The notes under the pieces: generated by a model
The model's database searches: none
The model's input: the letters and a program-made list of their open reading frames with translations, nothing else
What the model was told of the DNA's origin: nothing
Translations under genes and position numbers: made by a program
Shown: in pieces, positions 6,596 to 12,794 of the stretch
Layout of the letters: each line of letters starts with the position of its first letter
Position numbering within the stretch: the first letter of the stretch is position 1
Assembly: GCA_007117275.1 (NCBI GenBank)
Contig: SKGV01000088.1
Coordinates: 1-12,794, forward strand
Direction of reading: 5' to 3'
DNA from: Methylophaga sp.
GTDB lineage: Bacteria; Pseudomonadota; Gammaproteobacteria; Nitrosococcales; Methylophagaceae
Length of the DNA stretch: 12,794 nt

Positions 6596-6796
6596 GTGAA
6601 TGAAGCCCTGATCCATAGCCTGCTGCTGGCAGCGGCATTAATGCTGGTGATTGAGGGCATCATGCCTTTTTTGAATCCCGCAGCATTCCGACGCACCCTG
6701 CTGCAAGTCGCAGGGATGCGGGATCAGCAGCTGCGTGTGGTTGGTCTGTTGAGTATGCTGGCGGGTTTGGCCTTGCTGTACTGGGTAAATGACTGA
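6596..6796 (+). CDS. DUF2065 (YjeT-like) small membrane protein
   Basis: This 66-residue protein belongs to the DUF2065 family, found next to hflC in many gammaproteobacteria (yjeT in E. coli). It has two predicted membrane helices, about residues 6-22 and 47-63, with the family patterns LVIEGIMPFLNP in the first and GLLSMLAGLALLYW in the second. A short charged loop containing R32, R33, R42 and R47 lies between them. The GTG start lies 3 bases after the hflC stop and in the same frame; no suitable ribosome binding site is visible (AAGG is only 1 base away), so coupling to hflC translation is likely. The first in-frame ATG would remove most of helix 1. The biochemical function is not known; membrane context suggests a link to HflKC, which is inference. 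Confidence 0.88.
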   Translation: MNEALIHSLLLAAALMLVIEGIMPFLNPAAFRRTLLQVAGMRDQQLRVVGLLSMLAGLALLYWVND

Positions 6797-7984
6797 ATGA
6801 CAAACAAAGAAAGTTGGCTACTGCCAGAAGGCATTGATGAATTGATGCCTGACGAAGCCGCACAACTCGAAAAGCTGCATCGAAACCTCATTGATAAAAT
6901 GCAGTCGTGGGGATATCAAATCGTGGTGCCGCCACTGGTCGAGTACCTTGATTCACTGCTGACCGGCACCGCCAAGACGCTGGATATTCAAACCTTCAAG
7001 CTTATCGATCAACTCACTGGCCGTCTCATGGGCGTTCGCGCTGATATGACGCCTCAGGTGGCTCGTATTGCTGCCCATAAATTCAAACACAGCGGTATTG
7101 TTCGACTCTGCTACATCGGCAGTGTGTTACATACCTTGCCTCAAGATCAGGCGACATCCCGTAATCCTATCCAGTTGGGCGCAGAAATTTTTGGCCATTC
7201 TGGCCCTGAAAGCGATATGGAGAGCATTCAGCTGATGGTTGAGCTGCTCATGATAAGCGGCGCTGTGGAGACACTATCACTGGATATAGGGCATGTGGGT
7301 ATTTTTCGAGGGCTTGCAGGGCAGGCACAATTGGATGCCGAACAGGAGCAGGCGCTATTTTCAGCATTGCAGCGTAAGGCAGATGCCGAGATCAGATCGC
7401 TTCTCAGCAGTTTTGACATTCATCAAGATAGCCGTGACATGCTCATAGCGCTGGCAGAATTAAACGGTGGCAAGGACATTCTCGTTCGTGCTCAGGCAGT
7501 GCTAAAAAATGCCCCGGCCAACGTGTTGGAAGCCCTGAAGACTCTCATGCATATTGGTGAAATGGCCCAACAGCGCTTACCCTCTGTGAAGCTTAATTTC
7601 GACCTTGCTGAGTTGCGTGGCTATCACTATCACACCGGTGTAGTCTTTGCGGCGTATCAACCCGGCGCTGCGCATGCGATTGCCTTGGGTGGACGCTATG
7701 ATGATATTGGACAGGAGTTTGGTTTAGCACAACCCGCCACGGGCTTCAGTCTCGATCTAAAGAAACTTGCAACTCAGCTGCCAATCGACAGACAAGCCCA
7801 GCCATCGGTGATTTATGCACCGTGGTCTGATGATCCGTCACTTGTCAGTATGGTTGAGAGTCTGCGACAAAATGGTGAGGTGGTGAGTTATTTGTTTACT
7901 GATGAAGCAAATCCACCAACTGGACAAAAAATTCTATCTAAACAACAAGGTCACTGGGTGGTGACTGAAACAGGAATGCACTGA
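6797..7984 (+). CDS. hisZ: ATP phosphoribosyltransferase regulatory subunit HisZ
   Basis: HisZ is a catalytically inactive relative of histidyl-tRNA synthetase that binds short-form HisG and is needed for the first step of histidine synthesis and its feedback control. The 395-residue protein has the class II synthetase-like core: LLPEGIDELMPDEA at 8-21, GVRADMTPQVARI at 79-91, LGAEIFG at 127-133, ELRGYHYHTG at 272-281 and GGRYDDIGQEFG at 298-309. It lacks the HisRS anticodon-binding domain, which separates it from true HisS. The start codon immediately follows the DUF2065 stop (TGAATG); the only nearby GGG is 11 bases away, so coupling is likely. The position between hflC and purA is as in Pseudomonas. 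It predicts that this organism has a short HisG elsewhere. Confidence 0.95.
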   Translation: MTNKESWLLPEGIDELMPDEAAQLEKLHRNLIDKMQSWGYQIVVPPLVEYLDSLLTGTAKTLDIQTFKLIDQLTGRLMGVRADMTPQVARIAAHKFKHSGIVRLCYIGSVLHTLPQDQATSRNPIQLGAEIFGHSGPESDMESIQLMVELLMISGAVETLSLDIGHVGIFRGLAGQAQLDAEQEQALFSALQRKADAEIRSLLSSFDIHQDSRDMLIALAELNGGKDILVRAQAVLKNAPANVLEALKTLMHIGEMAQQRLPSVKLNFDLAELRGYHYHTGVVFAAYQPGAAHAIALGGRYDDIGQEFGLAQPATGFSLDLKKLATQLPIDRQAQPSVIYAPWSDDPSLVSMVESLRQNGEVVSYLFTDEANPPTGQKILSKQQGHWVVTETGMH

Positions 7985-7985
7985 A

Positions 7986-9281
7986 GTGGCTAAAAATATT
8001 GTTGTAATTGGCTCTCAATGGGGCGACGAGGGCAAGGGCAAAGTTGTTGATTTGTTGACTGACAATGTCTCCGCAGTGGTCCGTTTTCAGGGGGGGCATA
8101 ATGCTGGACACACACTGGTCATCAGTGGCGAAAAAACCATTTTGCATCTAATACCATCGGGAATTTTGCGTGAACATGTACAGTGCCTGATTGGTAATGG
8201 TGTGGTGCTATCACCTGATGCGTTAATTCGCGAAATGACTGCACTTGAGGCAAAAGGTATTCCAGTGCGTCAACGATTGAAAATCAGTGCTGCATGCCCG
8301 CTGATTCTGCCCTTTCATGTTGCGCTAGACCAAGCCCGTGAACATCGCCGTGGTAAATCAGCAATTGGCACTACCGGCCGTGGTATTGGACCGGCTTATG
8401 AAGATAAGGTCGCGCGGCGTGGTTTACGCGTCGGTGATCTGGTTGACAGTCAATCACTGACAGCCAAATTGAAAGAACTAGTTGATTTTCATAACTTTTC
8501 TTTGATTAATTACTACCAGGCTCAGCCGGTTGACTTCACAGCAATACACGCTGAACTCATGGATATGCGTGAGCAGATCCTGCCCTTGATTGCGGATATT
8601 CCTGCCATGCTTCAAGAGTACTCAATCAAGGGTGAACGTGTCATGTTTGAAGGTGCTCAAGGTGCATTACTAGATATCGACCACGGCACCTACCCCTATG
8701 TGACATCTTCAAACACAGTGGCGGGTGGCAGCGCCACAGGCGCGGGTGTTGGTCCATGTCATATTGACTATGTCCTCGGCATTACAAAAGCATACGCAAC
8801 GCGGGTTGGTGGTGGGCCATTTCCATCTGAGCTGACAGACAGCATTGGCAAACAGCTTGCTGAAAAAGGTCATGAAAAAGGTTCAACAACTGGCCGAGAT
8901 CGCCGCTGTGGCTGGTTGGATATGGTGGCATTGAACCGTGCCAGCTGGATCAACAGTATTACTGGATTGTGTCTGACCAAGCTGGACGTGCTTGATGGAC
9001 TTGATACCCTTCGGCTGTGTGTTGCCTACCAGAAGAATGGGCAAAATGTGTCAACATTACCACTCAGTGCAGATGAGTTCGAAGGCTGTGAACCGGTCTA
9101 TATCGATATGCCCGGCTGGCACGAATCAACGCTTGGCGTGACTCAGTTCGAAGATCTCCCAGACAATGCTCGTGCCTACATTGAAAAAATTGAATCATTG
9201 GCAGGTGTGCCGATTGACATTATTTCAACTGGCCCTGATCGCATGGAAACGATTATCAGGCGAGATCTTTTCAAGATTTGA
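7986..9281 (+). CDS. purA: Adenylosuccinate synthetase PurA
   Basis: PurA uses GTP to join IMP and aspartate to adenylosuccinate, the first committed step to AMP. The 431-residue product matches the E. coli length of 432. It has QWGDEGKGK at 11-19 with catalytic D14, GGHNAGHT with catalytic H42, IGTTGRGIGPAYEDK at 127-141, FEGAQGALLDIDHGTYPYVTSS at about 221-242, TTGRDRRCGWLD at 301-312 and the guanine-recognition TKLDVLDG at 331-338. D305 occupies a position that I would expect to be Pro or Arg. The start is GTG, 1 base after the hisZ stop, with AGGA 10 bases upstream; the encoded MAKNIVVIGSQWGDEGKG fits the family N-terminus. It is the last gene of the rho-purA block and is followed by a strong terminator. 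Confidence 0.98.
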   Translation: MAKNIVVIGSQWGDEGKGKVVDLLTDNVSAVVRFQGGHNAGHTLVISGEKTILHLIPSGILREHVQCLIGNGVVLSPDALIREMTALEAKGIPVRQRLKISAACPLILPFHVALDQAREHRRGKSAIGTTGRGIGPAYEDKVARRGLRVGDLVDSQSLTAKLKELVDFHNFSLINYYQAQPVDFTAIHAELMDMREQILPLIADIPAMLQEYSIKGERVMFEGAQGALLDIDHGTYPYVTSSNTVAGGSATGAGVGPCHIDYVLGITKAYATRVGGGPFPSELTDSIGKQLAEKGHEKGSTTGRDRRCGWLDMVALNRASWINSITGLCLTKLDVLDGLDTLRLCVAYQKNGQNVSTLPLSADEFEGCEPVYIDMPGWHESTLGVTQFEDLPDNARAYIEKIESLAGVPIDIISTGPDRMETIIRRDLFKI

Positions 9282-9299
9282 ACCATCATCAGATAGATC

Positions 9300-9332
9300 A
9301 CTAAAAACGCGCCTTCATGGCGCGTTTTTAGT
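9300..9332. terminator. Bidirectional intrinsic terminator between purA and the convergent dehydrogenase gene
   Basis: A perfect 14-base stem (ACTAAAAACGCGCC with GGCGCGTTTTTAGT) encloses the loop TTCAT. The GC core with A-runs on one arm and T-runs on the other makes a Rho-independent terminator in both directions. It lies 18 bases after the purA stop and directly adjoins the stop codon of the minus-strand gene. Confidence 0.92.
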
Positions 9333-9333
9333 C

Positions 9334-10197
9334 TTAATCGTGCTGTGGATTAACTGCAGCATAGATGGCGGAATAATCCGTTTCGGCAAGCCCCATGTCC
9401 AGTGTTTTGTCTAGAAGGCCTGCAACACCCTCAAGTCCCTCTGAATCCAAGCCAATGGACTGAGCCACACCCAGAAACAAACGCGTATCCTTGGCGAGGT
9501 GTTTAGTCGGAAAATTAGGCCCATCAAACTGTCTATCGAGGATGCGATTGAGTTTTTTATCAAAGGTAGGCGCATACAGCGCACTTTGGCGCAATAACTG
9601 CATAAACTGCTCGATTTGAATCCCTTGTTTTTCGACTAGGCCCAGGCTCAATGAAAAGCTCGCAGTAAGCCCAGCAATCAACTGATTCATAGCGAGCTTC
9701 ATAGCGGCGCCTTGACCTGTCTTGCCGATCAACTGTGGATTGCTGCCTATGATGTTCAATAGCGGTAAGGCAGATTCAAAATCATGCTGATGTCCGGCAG
9801 GCATTAAAATTAACTGGCCAGAGCGGGCTTCAGGTAGGCTGCCCAACACTGGGCATTCGAGGTAACGTCCACCTAAGCTTTCTATGTATTTGCCTAATTC
9901 GATGGACTCTGAAGGCGCAATGGTTGCAAGTTGAAGCCAGAGCCGGTCAGTGATAGCCGCCTCGGGCAAGGTTTGCAGTATACAATCAATGGCAGCAGCA
10001 TCGCTAAGCATCAACAAGACGATGTCTGCTTGCGCAACAGCTTCACCAGCTGTGGAGGCTACCTTGGCGCCAAGCGCTGCGAGTGCTGATGTTTTACTCT
10101 GATCACGATTATAAACAGTCAGCGATTGTTGCTCAGCCAATAAGCACTCGCCAAGCGCGTGTCCCATGAGCCCGGTTCCAATGAGCGATAGATGCAT
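9334..10197 (-). CDS. NAD(P)-dependent beta-hydroxyacid dehydrogenase (glyoxylate/succinic-semialdehyde reductase-like)
   Basis: The 287-residue protein belongs to the beta-hydroxyacid dehydrogenase family (3-hydroxyisobutyrate, tartronate semialdehyde and glyoxylate reductases). The N-terminal Rossmann fold has GTGLMG at 7-12, and NRD at 30-32 follows the second strand; R31 suggests NADPH. The substrate loop is YLECPVLGSLPEARSGQL (about 112-129); its shape resembles the GLYR/GLYR1 type (APVSGxxxxxxxGxL) more than the HIBADH type. Catalytic lysine K167 and N171 are in GAAMKLAMNQ. The C-terminal FPTKHLAKDTRL (about 230-241) is also GLYR-like. Substrate cannot be fixed from sequence; succinic semialdehyde or glyoxylate is my first guess. 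ATG 10197 has GGAAA several bases upstream. It converges on purA and diverges from glyA, and sharing small C2/C3 metabolites with glyA is possible but inferred. Confidence 0.9.
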   Translation of the reverse strand: MHLSLIGTGLMGHALGECLLAEQQSLTVYNRDQSKTSALAALGAKVASTAGEAVAQADIVLLMLSDAAAIDCILQTLPEAAITDRLWLQLATIAPSESIELGKYIESLGGRYLECPVLGSLPEARSGQLILMPAGHQHDFESALPLLNIIGSNPQLIGKTGQGAAMKLAMNQLIAGLTASFSLSLGLVEKQGIQIEQFMQLLRQSALYAPTFDKKLNRILDRQFDGPNFPTKHLAKDTRLFLGVAQSIGLDSEGLEGVAGLLDKTLDMGLAETDYSAIYAAVNPQHD

Positions 10198-10248
10198 GAC
10201 TTTTCCAGTTTTTTGATAAATAAAAAGCCATTCTCACATAGATGCATG
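10188..10248. repeat. Direct repeat ATAGATGCATG in the dehydrogenase-glyA intergenic region
   Basis: The 11-base word ATAGATGCATG occurs at 10188-10198 (over the start codon of the minus-strand dehydrogenase gene) and again at 10238-10248, 50 bases apart. The core ATGCAT is palindromic. It could be a paired operator or a chance duplication. Confidence 0.4.
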
Positions 10249-10253
10249 GTGCT

Positions 10254-10267
10254 TTGTAAGATACAAT
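10254..10267 (+). promoter_or_regulatory. Candidate glyA -10 with overlapping dyad
   Basis: TACAAT (10262-10267) matches the -10 consensus at 5 of 6 positions, 35 bases before glyA. No good -35 is found at 16-18 bases upstream, so activator dependence is possible. A perfect small dyad TTGTA-AGA-TACAA (10254-10266) overlaps the -10, a place where a repressor could act. Inference from pattern. Confidence 0.35.
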
Positions 10268-10291
10268 AACGCAGGATTTTACCGCACAGAC

Positions 10292-10296
10292 AGGGG
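10292..10296 (+). promoter_or_regulatory. glyA ribosome binding site
   Basis: AGGGG lies 6 bases before the GTG at 10303. It favours this GTG over the in-frame ATG at 10318, in agreement with the N-terminus of E. coli GlyA. Confidence 0.7.
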
Positions 10297-10302
10297 AATA
10301 CC

Positions 10303-11556
10303 GTGTACAAGAAAAGCATGACCATCGCGGGGTTTGACGATGAAGTATTCAAGGCGATTGCCGCTGAAGACCAACGCCAAGAAGATCACATTGAACTGAT
10401 TGCTTCAGAAAATTACACCAGCCCAAGGGTAATGGAAGCTCAGGGCTCATCATTGACCAACAAGTATGCCGAGGGCTACCCTGGCAAGCGCTATTATGGC
10501 GGTTGTGAACATGTCGATACGGTCGAAGAACTGGCGATTGAGCGCGCCAAGACATTGTTTGGCGCTGACTATGCTAATGTTCAGCCACACTCAGGATCAC
10601 AAGCCAATGCAGCCGTATATCTGGCCTTGCTGCAACCGGGCGATACCATCTTAGGCATGAGCCTGGCGCACGGTGGTCACCTGACTCACGGTGCCAAAGT
10701 CAGTGCCTCTGGCAAAATCTACAACTCAGCGGCCTATGGCATTGACACTGAAACCGGCGAAATTGATTACGCCGAAGTTGAACGACTGGCCAAAGAGCAC
10801 CAGCCGAAATTGGTTGTGGCGGGTTTTTCTGCTTACTCTCGAGTGATTGATTGGCAGAAGTTTCGTGATATTGCTGACTCTGTTGGCGCTTATCTGCTGG
10901 TCGATATGGCACATATTGCCGGATTGGTCGCCGCAGGCGTATATCCAAGCCCAGTTCAAATTGCAGATGTTGTAACAACCACAACCCATAAAACACTGCG
11001 TGGCCCTCGCGGCGGCCTGATTCTGGCCAAGGCTAACCCTGAGATCGAGAAAAAACTAAATTCAGCGGTATTCCCGGGTTTTCAGGGCGGGCCACTGATG
11101 CATGTGATTGCCGCCAAGGCCATCGCGTTCAAGGAAGCCATGCTGCCTGAGTTCAAGACATACCAGCAACAGGTTATCAAAAATGCACAAGCCATGGCAG
11201 AAGTCTTCATGGACCGTGGCTATGATGTAGTGTCAAAAGGCACGGATGATCATTTGTTCCTGGTCAGCTTTATTCAAGCTGGCCTCACAGGAAAAGAGGT
11301 TGATGCATGGCTAGGCAACGCGCACATCACTGTCAACAAAAATGCGGTGCCAAATGATCCACAATCACCGTTTGTGACCTCAGGTATTCGTGTTGGCACA
11401 CCCGCTGTCACCACTCGCGGCTTTAAAGAGCAGGATTGCGCGGAGCTTGCCTCCTGGATGTGTGATGTTATCGACAGCAAGGGTAATGCTGTGGTGATTG
11501 AGCAAACCAAACAAAAAGTGGTTGAAATTTGTGACCGCCTACCGGTGTATGCTTGA
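10303..11556 (+). CDS. glyA: Serine hydroxymethyltransferase GlyA
   Basis: GlyA interconverts serine plus tetrahydrofolate with glycine plus 5,10-methylene-tetrahydrofolate, the main source of one-carbon units. The 417-residue product has the E. coli length. It contains HIELIASENYTSPRV at 29-43, NKYAEGYPGKRYYGG at 53-67, SLAHGGHLTHG at 120-130, LVDMAHIAGLVAAG at 199-212 with the PLP-contacting D201 and H204, and the PLP lysine K230 in TTTTHKTLRGPRGG. The N-terminus MYKKSMTIAGFDDE aligns with E. coli MLKREMNIADYDAE, which supports the GTG at 10303 and its ribosome binding site. nrdR follows 18 bases later and ribD after it; glyA-nrdR-rib order is seen in other proteobacteria. No defects are visible. 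Confidence 0.98.
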   Translation: MYKKSMTIAGFDDEVFKAIAAEDQRQEDHIELIASENYTSPRVMEAQGSSLTNKYAEGYPGKRYYGGCEHVDTVEELAIERAKTLFGADYANVQPHSGSQANAAVYLALLQPGDTILGMSLAHGGHLTHGAKVSASGKIYNSAAYGIDTETGEIDYAEVERLAKEHQPKLVVAGFSAYSRVIDWQKFRDIADSVGAYLLVDMAHIAGLVAAGVYPSPVQIADVVTTTTHKTLRGPRGGLILAKANPEIEKKLNSAVFPGFQGGPLMHVIAAKAIAFKEAMLPEFKTYQQQVIKNAQAMAEVFMDRGYDVVSKGTDDHLFLVSFIQAGLTGKEVDAWLGNAHITVNKNAVPNDPQSPFVTSGIRVGTPAVTTRGFKEQDCAELASWMCDVIDSKGNAVVIEQTKQKVVEICDRLPVYA

Positions 11557-11561
11557 TTCGA

Positions 11562-11566
11562 AAGGA
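11562..11566 (+). promoter_or_regulatory. nrdR ribosome binding site
   Basis: AAGGA sits 8 bases before the ATG at 11575 and only 5 before the in-frame TTG at 11572. The ATG gives the family N-terminus MRCPFCG, so it is the preferred start. Confidence 0.65.
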
Positions 11567-11574
11567 CTTAGTTG

Positions 11575-12045
11575 ATGCGCTGCCCATTCTGCGGTGCAGA
11601 TGATTCAAAAGTTATCGACTCGCGTCTCTCTGTCGAGGGAGACGCGATTCGTCGAAGACGGATGTGTCTGGTCTGTAACGAACGATTCACCACCTACGAA
11701 ACAGCCGAGCTCAGTATGCCGAGGCTCATCAAACGTGATGAGTCACGTGAGCAGTTTGACGAAAACAAACTCAAGGCAGGCATCATGCGGGCGCTGGAAA
11801 AGCGACCTGTGAGTACAGATGCGATTGATCAGGCTGTCAAATCAATTGTCAGAAAGCTCTGGGCGACCGGTGAACGCGAGGTTCACAGCCGTTTGGTGGG
11901 GGATTGGGTCATGCACGCCCTGCGTGAACTTGACGAAGTGGCTTACGTTCGATTCGCTTCGGTGTATCGAAGCTTCCAGGACGTGAATGCCTTCCGTGAA
12001 GAAATCGAGCGAATGGAGAATCGCGCTGACTCCGAGAAAAACTAA
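11575..12045 (+). CDS. nrdR: Transcriptional repressor NrdR
   Basis: NrdR is a zinc- and nucleotide-binding repressor of ribonucleotide reductase genes. The 156-residue product starts MRCPFCG. Its zinc ribbon uses C3, C6, C31 and C34, with the conserved KVIDSR at 12-17 and the basic run RRRR at 26-29 used for DNA binding. CNERFTTYE at 34-42 follows. The ATP-cone domain is about 49-139, with ALEKRPVS near 79-86, ATGEREV near 105-111 and VAYVRFASVYRSFQD near 127-141. A short acidic-basic tail follows. It lies 18 bases after glyA and is probably co-transcribed with it. Its target operator boxes are expected upstream of nrd operons outside this window; I see none here. Confidence 0.97.
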   Translation: MRCPFCGADDSKVIDSRLSVEGDAIRRRRMCLVCNERFTTYETAELSMPRLIKRDESREQFDENKLKAGIMRALEKRPVSTDAIDQAVKSIVRKLWATGEREVHSRLVGDWVMHALRELDEVAYVRFASVYRSFQDVNAFREEIERMENRADSEKN

Positions 12046-12055
12046 TGTTTGAGCT

Positions 12056-12071
12056 GCCAGGCATCGCTGGC
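12056..12071 (+). repeat. Weak hairpin between nrdR and ribD
   Basis: GCCAG and CTGGC pair over 5 bases around the 6-base loop GCATCG. No T-run follows, so it is not a clear terminator; transcription into ribD is expected to continue. Confidence 0.3.
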
Positions 12072-12099
12072 TAATTGACTAAACGGGCATGAGACAGCA

Positions 12100-12794
12100 A
12101 TGGTGAATGTGCACGAACAATTCATGACCGATGCGCTTCGACTGGCCGAGAGCGGGCTTTACACCACTGATCCTAATCCACGTGTCGGTTGTGTGCTGGT
12201 TAAGCAAGGTCAGATTATTGGCCGCGGCTGGCATCTTCGTGCAGGTGAAGCACATGCTGAAATAAATGCACTTTATGAAGCGGGTGATGAGGCACGAGGT
12301 TCAGATTGTTATGTCACACTCGAACCTTGTAGTCATTTTGGACGAACCCCCCCCTGTGTGGACTCACTGATCCGTGCCGGAGTGGCTCGAGTATTTGTGG
12401 CGATGCAAGATCCCAATCCAATTGTGGCCGGATCAGGCATTGCCTTACTTCAACAGGCCGGTATTGAAGTGCAAACCGGCATACTTGCCGAGCAAGCTGA
12501 AAAATTGAACCCAGGATTTAGCCAGCGGATGCGCATGGGCAAACCGTTTGTGCGCAGCAAGATTGCCATGAGTCTAGATGGTAGAACCGCCATGGCCTCT
12601 GGAGAGAGTAAATGGATCACCGGTCCTCTGGCCAGACTTGATGTGCAAAAGCTCAGGGCACGAAGTTCGGCAATATTGACAGGTATCAGCACTATTCTGG
12701 CCGATGACCCTCTACTTAACGTTCGTCGCAGCGAAAACTTCGATTGGTATCCTCAAAACCAGTCGATCAGACAGCCACTGCGTGTTGTTGTAGA
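12100..12794 (+). CDS. ribD: Riboflavin biosynthesis deaminase/reductase RibD, partial (C-terminus beyond right edge)
   Basis: RibD carries out the second and third steps of riboflavin synthesis: deamination of the pyrimidine ring and reduction of the ribose. An open frame of 231 codons runs to the window edge. The deaminase domain (about 1-145) has the zinc ligands H52 (in HAE, with catalytic E54), C77 and C86 in PCSHFGRTPPC, and NPRVGCVLV at 26-34. The reductase domain begins at about 147 with KPFVRSKIAMSLDGRTAMASGESKWITG and continues to ADDPLLNVR. E. coli RibD is 367 residues, so roughly 135 are missing. The start is ATG 12100, which aligns with E. coli; GTG 12103 is an alternative and neither has a good ribosome binding site. 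It lies 54 bases after nrdR; nrdR-ribD linkage is common in gammaproteobacteria. Confidence 0.95.
   Translation, partial: MVNVHEQFMTDALRLAESGLYTTDPNPRVGCVLVKQGQIIGRGWHLRAGEAHAEINALYEAGDEARGSDCYVTLEPCSHFGRTPPCVDSLIRAGVARVFVAMQDPNPIVAGSGIALLQQAGIEVQTGILAEQAEKLNPGFSQRMRMGKPFVRSKIAMSLDGRTAMASGESKWITGPLARLDVQKLRARSSAILTGISTILADDPLLNVRRSENFDWYPQNQSIRQPLRVVV

Noticed and set aside
10198..10302. Glycine riboswitch or other structured leader before glyA
   Set aside because: Only about 105 bases are available, shared with a divergent promoter, and I see no riboswitch-like paired helices.
10119..10352. Minus-strand frame of 77 codons across the dehydrogenase-glyA intergenic region
   Set aside because: It overlaps the starts of two certain genes, has no recognised motif and would cover their promoters.

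Overview
The window holds fourteen protein genes of a housekeeping type, tightly packed, with moderate GC. Protein similarity that I recognise by eye (Rho, MiaA, Hfq, HflX, HflK, HflC, HisZ, PurA, GlyA, NrdR and RibD, all closest to Escherichia/Pseudomonas-type forms) and the gene order point to a gammaproteobacterium. The presence of hisZ between the hflKC-DUF2065 block and purA resembles Pseudomonas and relatives rather than enterobacteria. I cannot name the genus.

Layout. 1-537 (minus): most of an Slp-family outer-membrane lipoprotein gene, running off the left edge. 538-760: divergent intergenic region with a candidate rho promoter and a C-rich, G-poor rho leader. 761-9281 (plus): a long run rho-miaA-hfq-hflX-hflK-hflC-DUF2065-hisZ-purA, with several genes abutting or separated by only 1-3 bases. 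9300-9332: a strong two-way terminator between purA and a convergent gene. 9334-10197 (minus): a beta-hydroxyacid dehydrogenase of the glyoxylate/succinic-semialdehyde reductase type. 10198-10302: a short divergent promoter region. 10303 to the right edge (plus): glyA-nrdR-ribD, with ribD cut by the window end.

How the genes relate. The first plus-strand block combines RNA-level functions (Rho termination, MiaA tRNA modification, Hfq sRNA chaperone, HflX ribosome rescue GTPase) with membrane protease control (HflK/HflC around FtsH) and two biosynthetic genes (HisZ, the histidine pathway regulatory subunit; PurA, AMP synthesis). The second block links one-carbon metabolism (GlyA) with deoxyribonucleotide control (NrdR) and riboflavin synthesis (RibD).

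I see no mobile element, CRISPR array, tRNA or rRNA, and no clear undescribed system. The points most worth checking are the placement of rho directly against miaA, an Hfq with an altered rim residue and a very short tail, an HflX without the usual C-terminal domain, the unusual number of non-ATG starts (six of fourteen), and small dyad or repeat elements in the promoter regions.
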